This document shows positions 57,528 through 64,000 of a stretch of 64,000 nt of DNA, piece by piece. The position numbers and the translations under genes were made by a program. The notes beneath the pieces were generated by a model that was given only the letters and a program-made list of their open reading frames with translations, was not told the origin of the DNA and ran no database searches. The stretch's first letter is position 1. Each line of letters opens with the position of its first letter. Source of the DNA: Aquanectria penicillioides (lineage: Eukaryota > Ascomycota > Sordariomycetes > Hypocreales > Nectriaceae); the NCBI GenBank assembly GCA_003415625.1, contig PYIU01000003.1, forward strand, positions 124,001 through 188,000, in the 5' to 3' direction.

Positions 57528-59287
57528 CTATCTCTTCAAGTATATTGAATCTTGGTGATTGGCCTCAGATTGAGGAGTGCTCAAGACTCTATCAAACCAA
57601 ACGAGTTCTCTCAGCGATAGTTCTAATTTCAACCCCATTCTAGTTGCCCTATTGTTTTCGAACGCAAACTCCGCTTCCACCGGATCGTCTCCGCCTTCCC
57701 ATAAGTCACACAGGTGTGCAGTGTACTTTGTTTGATCTTTCTTATGCTCAAATGTAAGCGTAAATCCCATAGATCGATCTGTCGCATCGATATAGAGCTT
57801 TTCGTCTTTGACCTCAACGGTCATAGAGTGGTATCCATGATGCCAGTAAGTACCCACATAGGCATCCAGGGATCTTTCCTGGGCCTGTGAGGCCCCCATG
57901 GCCACGTCAGATTTTCTGCTTGCCTTGTTAGATCCTAATTGTTGAGTAGGCGTTTCTGCCTTTGCTTCCCCTTTGCCCTTTGTAGCCTGTTTTCGCTCAT
58001 TTTGACTTGTTTTATTTTCCTCTTTTCCAGTTTGATCCGCCAATGCCTTTGTAGTATTTATCGGGATATTGGGTTTCTTCTTGTCTTTTGTCTCTTTGCT
58101 TTTGCTCGTGCTACATTTCCCCGCCTGTGGGACTCCCAGAGCGGCGTCGATTAATTCTCGACATAATATGGCTTCCACTGAAGCAGCTCCAGCTGCGTTT
58201 CCAAGCATCACAGCTCCAAATTTCAGGTCAGGCATGAAGAAAAACCGGCTGCAAAACCCAGATACATTCCCATTGTGCCATACAACCGGTTGGCCACGGT
58301 AGTAGTAAATCTCTAGGCCCGCGGCATAAAATCCAGGAGATGTATATGGTTTCAAATTTCTCATGTTAGGATCCCGGAACGACCGCATGCGAAGGAGACC
58401 TTGATACACCTTCTCGTCGATGGGGCCCTCACGGTTCATCAACGCTTTGACCCATTTGATGAAGTCGTTAACGCTCGCAATTACTGAGCCTGCGCCTTGA
58501 CCTTCTGGACAATCCTGACTTGGGAGCCTGATGTAGCTTGAGTTGGGTTTGTCCCAAAAATAACCAGTAGCAAGCCGGTCCCCTAGCCCCTTCGCCTGTG
58601 CGGTCGAGGGTTGGAGGCAGCTCGATTCCATTCCTAACGGTCTGAGAAGCCGGTCATCCAGAAAGGAAGAAAAGGACTGTTTCGTTTTAACCTCAATGAG
58701 ATGCGTTGCCGCCGTGTACATCATGTTACAGTACAGATACCTGGAGCGCAATGGCGCGGCAACAGGCAAGTTTCGGAGGTTTCTCGTAACGGAGCGTGCG
58801 TTGTCAGGAACCTTTGCCCGCACACCCATGTAAGAATCGTCGTGACTGCGTCATGGATGTCAGCCAGGATTACCAACGGCAGTATATGAACTCGTTACCC
58901 CGCCATGCCAGTTCTGTGGCCTAAGATATCGTCTAAAGTGACGTTTTCGGTATAACCATCTCCAGACATGACAAAATCATCTGGTAAGAGATTGGACATG
59001 ACGGCGTCGTACTGTATCTCGGGGTAGTTTTCGTTATCTTCTACCAAGAGTGCTACCGATGCGGCGGTCAGCGATTTAGTCGCTGACCCAACATCGAAGA
59101 GGGTGTCGGCCGTGCATAGCCTCGCTGGCTCAAGGGATGCGTTTCCATAACCCGCAGATGCGACTTGGTCATTCTGGACAACCGCTATTGCAAGACCTGG
59201 TACTCGGTTGCGTTTCAACAGCTCATCCACGCGGGAGGGAAAGGAAGGCGAGGAGAAAGAATCCATAGTCGTCTGGTCAATGGTCAC
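57528..59287 (-). CDS. Beta-lactamase-like serine hydrolase (class C / LACTB family)
   Basis: Minus-strand exons 59287-58899 and 58845-57528 give 568 residues. Ser68-Ala-Thr-Lys71 is the S-x-x-K nucleophile motif, and Y-C-N near 58730 is the Y-x-N motif. R-T-G-M-A-G-H-D-D-S, made across the intron, matches fungal relatives. A Lys/Glu/Gln-rich insert of about 75 residues (about 340-415) separates the catalytic domain from a C-terminal lipocalin-like barrel (DUF3471-type). No signal peptide. Such enzymes act on esters or peptides; in fungal clusters they are often lactam or ester hydrolases. The start may also be the second Met. Substrate unknown. Confidence 0.85.
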
Positions 59288-59649
59288 TTGGAGGCTGGAG
59301 ACGAGATTAGGTTTAAACTAACTGACGTTTGTCATGGGGTCGGACATTACCAAATCAGGAGACGACTGAACCTCGTTAAGCAAGATGAATCATTTTAGAA
59401 AACGAACTCATGCAATGTACGGGAGTTATTCACCGTCAGCAAACGTCTTACTTGCAGATGCAGGCTCCAAATGGGGTAGATGTTGCGCGGAGACATGGCG
59501 GGGGGCCTCGTTTGTTCCTTTTTTGTTCTAATTCTTCTTCTAATTCTTCTTCTTTTATTATTATCGTTTCTTAGTCCTCTGGGTTGCCCCAAAGGTTTTA
59601 GGGCTATTAATACATGCTAAGTTACAGTTTTCGCTCTAGACATAAAAAA
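59288..59649. other. Intergenic spacer
   Basis: Short spacer holding a TTCTTCTAA-rich microsatellite near 59528-59560. No gene. Confidence 0.6.
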
Positions 59650-61106
59650 TCATCTTCTATAATACTGCTCGTCTTCCTTCCAGCATTTCGCCTTTGTTGA
59701 TTGACGCAAGCAATCTTTGGGGCGGTAGATATCTTGAGCATTGTCATTCGCCGAGTCGACGTTTTCGACCCGCACCTGTTTGCTGACATGAATAACCATG
59801 GTACCAGCGCCATCATGAGACCCATTCTTCTCCAGGTCGATGGTAGAGGCTGGCGAATAGTCTCTTCCCCTGTGCGTTGGGTCATGCGGGGCGCCAGACT
59901 GGTCGATGATCCTCTCAGTCGATCCGTTGTCGCCCTCGTGCACTGTGCCCAACACTTGGGTGACGCTGAAAGGATCCTTGTTTTTGCTCTTCTTCACGCT
60001 GCTCATTTCAATCGAACCATGGAGGTGAGCGCTGTTTTTGGATCGGCCGGTGGAGTAGCCTCCGCTTGATCCTGTGTAATTGCTCGACCAGAATTTAGCC
60101 GAAAACATGGGCCGGATGAGGATTGATTGACCAATGACAATGGCGACAAAGTCTTCACGGCACGACCAAATGGCTGCGGTTGCGCCGTTTTGTGCCTAGC
60201 AAATCTCCTGTGTCAGAAGAACAAGTCCAGCCCTGCTGTGCGGTGGAACGAGGCACGCTCTGGAAACTTACCACAAGTACCATGGTCACACGGAGGATGG
60301 CGGCAATCATGATGAAGATGCCTGCGCCGAAGAGGAAAATGAGACCAACTCTCTTCCAGATGGTAATCTTGAGAGGGATAATGACGGGCGCCGGGATGGC
60401 CATGATGCACAAATCAGTGATGATGTTCATCACCAGGGGTGGCACCATGTTGAGCGTCGATTGAGGCTGGCAGATGGCTGTTTGAAGATGGTTGATTAGG
60501 TTCCTGCTGTTCCATTGCATGGGATTTCTGATACTTACATCCTTGGTCGGGATACACAATCCACATGCGGTTGTATGGACGGCATGCGCAGAAGAGTATC
60601 AAGTTGACTGCGACAAAGGTCACGCCAACCAGTCCCATTACAGGTTTGATAAACTTCTCTACCCACAGCCCCCGTACGACTCGTTGATACAGAAAGAGCA
60701 TATTAAGCTTGAGTGTCCAGATGAACAGATTATACGTAGCCACGCCGGCGCAAAACCATTGCGTTGCGTTGATGTATGGTTTGGCGTCCTCGGCCGACAT
60801 GGTAGAGCGTTGTGACATTGGTAGAGCGTGTAAATCTCCCACTCCGCCGACAATGTGGGCTGCCACCGTCATGACTGTGTAGGTTGCCTGCAAGCATATC
60901 GAGTCAGCACAGCCTCTAGAGAGCATGTAAGCTGTCAGGGACCAGATTCATGTATCGCTTACCCATGATAGAAAGATGATGTAGTCGTCTGGCTTAAACC
61001 CTGCGAAGCCGATTGTGCGCCATCGACAGACGATTCTGGCAAAGATGATGAGCGAGCCGACGCCGTACAGGCACCATGTCTCGACCAAGGCCGAGGGTGC
61101 ACCCAT
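59650..61106 (-). CDS. Fungal rhodopsin-domain-like integral membrane protein
   Basis: Minus-strand exons 61106-60963, 60887-60539, 60477-60272 and 60195-59650 give 414 residues; a longer start at 61184 is also open. Seven hydrophobic segments with the D-D-Y of helix 2 (F-K-P-D-D-Y-I-I), W-F near helix 3 and W-S-C-R-E-D before the last helix match the fungal Rhodopsin_dom family (PF20684-type). The C-terminal 140 residues are hydrophilic, Ser/Asn-rich and likely cytosolic. These proteins are plasma-membrane sensors or receptors of unknown ligand. The function is a family-level call only. Confidence 0.88.
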
Positions 61107-63180
61107 GTTTAAATTGCTTGGAGCTTCGGTCTTCGGATCGGAACAATGTCGGTAGTTGAGCTCACATGGAGGCGTAAGAAACAAGGCAAAGGATCATGAA
61201 CCAACAAGGCTTTGCCTCCAACATGCCTACAGCTATTGGTTTGAATGTGGAGGAAACAACGAAATGCAACAACAATATGACGGGGACAGGAGCAATTGGG
61301 ATGGGAGCCACATAGTTTAAAGGGAAAGGTCAGGAACCATTAATTAAAACGCGCATTAGAAGGAGCAGGCATGTTTGCAAAACGTCCGAGGAATGAACCG
61401 GCTGGTAGGCCGATAGGGGATGTGAATTTTTTTCTTTTCCTCGGACATGCTGCCCACAATTTTATCGAGGGGCAAAAGGTGGCAAGACGAGCGATGATCC
61501 CATCTAGGGTGCCTGGGAAGCTACAACTCTACTCAAACACGGCAATGGATACGAGTGTGGAGGCCTGGGTGGCATTTACCATGTGATTCGGGCGAGCAGA
61601 ATATGACAGCAGCTGCCAGGCCCGAGGAGTGGCCTATTACTTATGTGATGGAAGACGGTGCCCACAGTTGCCCCAGTGTCTTGGACAAGGTCCCCCGTCC
61701 GTTGGTCGGATGTTACGTGCGTCAAAACGGAAGCCAAGTGAAGAGTGGGCCACGAAGGGATTGCTTTTTCTACAACGTTGCCGGGCGGACGCGGAATCTG
61801 CGACTGCTCGTGGCCAGCAACAGCCAGGAAGAGCCATGAAAGTGAGGAAAAGTCCAGTGGATACACGCCTGTTTAGGGTTTTACCACCGTTGAAGGACAT
61901 GCAAGAGGGTTGCCGAGCTTCCATATCATCCATGTCATCCCTGACGATCACTTCACTAGCCGTTAGGAGGGGAGACATTTACGAACTGTAGTTCGGTGCT
62001 CTGTACAAGTGTGGATGCGAATGTGGACGACGTGGATAGGGATTGGGATAGGGATTGGGATAGCGCCATGCACAGATTACAGACGTGGTTTGCACCAGAG
62101 CCGCGGTGCGTCCAAGGAACTGGTCCGGCAGTGAGTTGTGGCTGGCCTCTCAGACCAATTACGCGCCCAGCTCATCGAGAATAAGCCCCGAAGACGTACG
62201 TACTCCAGGCTCTCTAGCAGCCGTGCGTTTTCAGGATTCGATTCGATTCCGGGCCATCGATGACGCCGCTGGCAGCCTCGATCTCGGCCGTTGGACAAGG
62301 CCCGTCAAAGGCCCCGTGGCCGCCCAATCGCCGCGCCTGTTGACGCGTTTCAACCCGCACAAACAGACTGACAAAGGCATGACGGAGCTTTGTGTGACGG
62401 TGGGATTTACGGATCTTCCCGCTGGACGCCATTGGACACCAGTGCCCTGCTGGCCGTCAGGGCGTTGCCTTGGATGTTGGCTGCTGTCCAAAATGGCCTG
62501 ATAATTCCGCGCTGTGGCAGGGATTCGGTTTTTTTCCTTTCCTGCGCTGTAACGTGGCTCCCTGTTCGTTTCAGAGCACATGGCATGGCCTTGCTCGGGC
62601 TGGCTTGGCTTGGGCCAGAGGCTAAAGCACAAGCACCAGCAGCTCGAGTCAATGCCGCTGCCGATACCACGCTATTACCGTAGTTCCATGCTCATCCTCA
62701 TGCTTGTACTCATGCTCTCATGCCCATGCTACTCCAGCGTATTACTGTATCCGTCCCGGCCCCGCTTACACCAGCTTCCGTGTTGGTCGTTGCCCCCGGG
62801 GCAGAGGCACGGAAGCGCTCTAGACAACGCCATGACAGAGCAGATCTGAGCCCCATTCGGTGCTTCGAGCTGACATCCTCCGTACACAGTAACTAGCACA
62901 AGTGTCTGTTGGTCCTGACATTTGGCCCAGGTCCAGCCTCTCATCCTCCCCTGTAGCCCCGACGAGGCCAGCGGAGCACGTTCCCCTGACATGGATGGAT
63001 GGCGATGAACGGCTGTCTTTAAATGGAAGTCTAACCATAGACACCCATAATTAATAACGGGATTCCTTCCTTTGCCGTGCTTCCAGGCTCCCCTTTCATC
63101 GCTCTCCTTGTGTCCAATTGTTGTTGACTTATCACTTTTGCCCCGATACCACACAAGCATACACATACCCTGCGGTCACT
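61107..63180. other. Intergenic region
   Basis: About 2.1 kb. Short GC-rich frames without domains, and a small tandem repeat of GGGATTGGGATA at 62039-62062. No gene or RNA supported. Confidence 0.5.
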
Positions 63181-64000
63181 ATGACCTCAACGCCCGACTA
63201 CCATATCCCCTTTGAGGTAATCCATCCCCCAACAGCTGCTTTGCTTCCCGCCGCTCGACTTGACTTGATGTAATTGATTTGCTTACACTTTCATCTCCTC
63301 CCGTAGACGTTTCGCAACGTCATCAACAATGAATTGACCGAGACGGCTGAGACGCACCGCGCCATCTGCCCCAGCACTGAGGAGCAGCTTTGGGAGGCTC
63401 CCGTGTCCACCAAGGAGGATGTCGACCGCGCCGTGAGCGCTGCAAAGGCCGCTTTCCCTGCCTGGCGTGACTTGTCCCAGGATGAGCGAGCCGAATACCT
63501 CAACAAGTTCGCAGACGCCATTGAGGAGAACACGCAGCAGTTCGTCGACCTTCTCGGCAGGGAGGCCGGGAAGCCTCCTCAGGCCGGTGGCTTCGAGATG
63601 TTCCTTGTTATGAACCTCGCGCGGGGAACTCCCAAGCTGCGACTGCAGGAGGAGCGCCCTGTTGATGATGAGGAGGTATGTGAAAGAAAAAGAAAATTGC
63701 AATGCATCATCTCCCGCCTCGTAAATACGTATTAATCGACCATAGCGAACCGCCATTGTGCGATACGTGCCCATGGGAGTCGGTGTTGGTATCGTTCCCT
63801 GGAACTTCCCCCTCACCCTCGGCATCGGCAAGCTCTTGCCCGCCCTCCTTGCTGGCAACACCTTCATCTGGAAGCCCTCGCCCTACGCGCCCTACTCGGC
63901 CCTCAAGCTGGCCGAGCTCGGCGCCAAAATCTTCCCTCCTGGAGTCTTCCAGGCCCTCAGTGGAAAGGAGGACGTTGGGCCCATGCTGACCACCCACCCC
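63181..64000 (+). CDS. Aldehyde dehydrogenase ALDH2, 5' part only
   Basis: Second NAD(P)-dependent aldehyde dehydrogenase of the window, cut by its end. Exons 63181-63216, 63307-63675 and 63746 onward. The N-terminus (M-T-S-T-P-D-Y-H-I-P-F-E) resembles that of the cluster dehydrogenase at 11236. The cofactor-binding W-N-F-P and the W-K-P-S segment are in the last exon. The catalytic Cys lies beyond the window. Different from the cluster gene (only the fold is shared). No neighbour suggests a pathway. Confidence 0.9.

Noticed and set aside
62039..62062. GGGATTGGGATA repeat, taken at first for a telomere-like array
   Set aside because: Only two units; the motif does not match TTAGGG and is not at a chromosome end.
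1..64000. CRISPR arrays, rRNA genes and bacterial-type operons
   Set aside because: No spaced identical repeats or rRNA-like sequence were seen; spliceosomal introns show a eukaryotic genome.

Overview
The window is nuclear DNA of a filamentous ascomycete (Pezizomycotina). The genes carry many short GT-AG introns (about 45-90 nt, with CTRAC-like branch sites before the acceptor). There are four families of fungal regulators and transporters, a fungal-type rhodopsin-like membrane protein, a ceramide synthase, and repeats that look damaged by RIP (C-to-T changes). I cannot name the genus.

Layout. 1-0.86 kb: 3' part of an O-methyltransferase. 2.7-17.5 kb: a run of genes that looks like an amine/amino-acid catabolic cluster: copper amine oxidase, Zn2Cys6 regulator TF1, class-I glutamine amidotransferase-like protein, PLP aminotransferase (frame-broken), succinate-semialdehyde-type aldehyde dehydrogenase, amino-acid permease and a small SnoaL/NTF2-like protein. 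18.3-22 kb: a small protein with a fungal STAND/NLR-type N-terminus and a doubtful open frame. 24.2-26.4 kb: TF2, a close paralogue of TF1. 27.1-31.7 kb: an isocitrate-lyase-like pseudogene whose first intron holds a 2.8 kb RIP-damaged pogo/Fot1-type DNA transposon with a TA target duplication. Promoters of the amine cluster and of the lyase pseudogene share unusually dense TCCGA/TCGGA pentamers, which suggests one regulon.

32.5-34.0 kb: ceramide synthase. 36.4-40.5 kb: a 1330-residue protein with a propeller-like front and long helices plus a hydrophobic hairpin at the back. 42.9-50.3 kb: second O-methyltransferase, NmrA-like NAD(P)-binding protein and DHA2-type MFS transporter. 50.7-56.3 kb: aldoxime-dehydratase-family haem protein, Zn2Cys6 regulator TF3 and nitrilase, which reads as an aldoxime-nitrile-acid module, although the dehydratase lacks residues thought to be catalytic. 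56.4-57.0 kb: a relic of a polyketide synthase ketosynthase domain with four in-frame stops. 57.5-59.3 kb: beta-lactamase-like serine hydrolase. 59.7-61.1 kb: rhodopsin-like membrane protein. 63.2 kb to the end: 5' part of a second aldehyde dehydrogenase.

The two most notable features are (1) an amine-catabolism regulon with a shared promoter word that appears to be decaying (frameshifted aminotransferase, inactivated lyase, unclear TF1 start), and (2) the regulator-flanked dehydratase/nitrilase pair with a divergent dehydratase active site. Splice sites were placed by eye from reading-frame continuity and family similarity; none is confirmed by transcripts.
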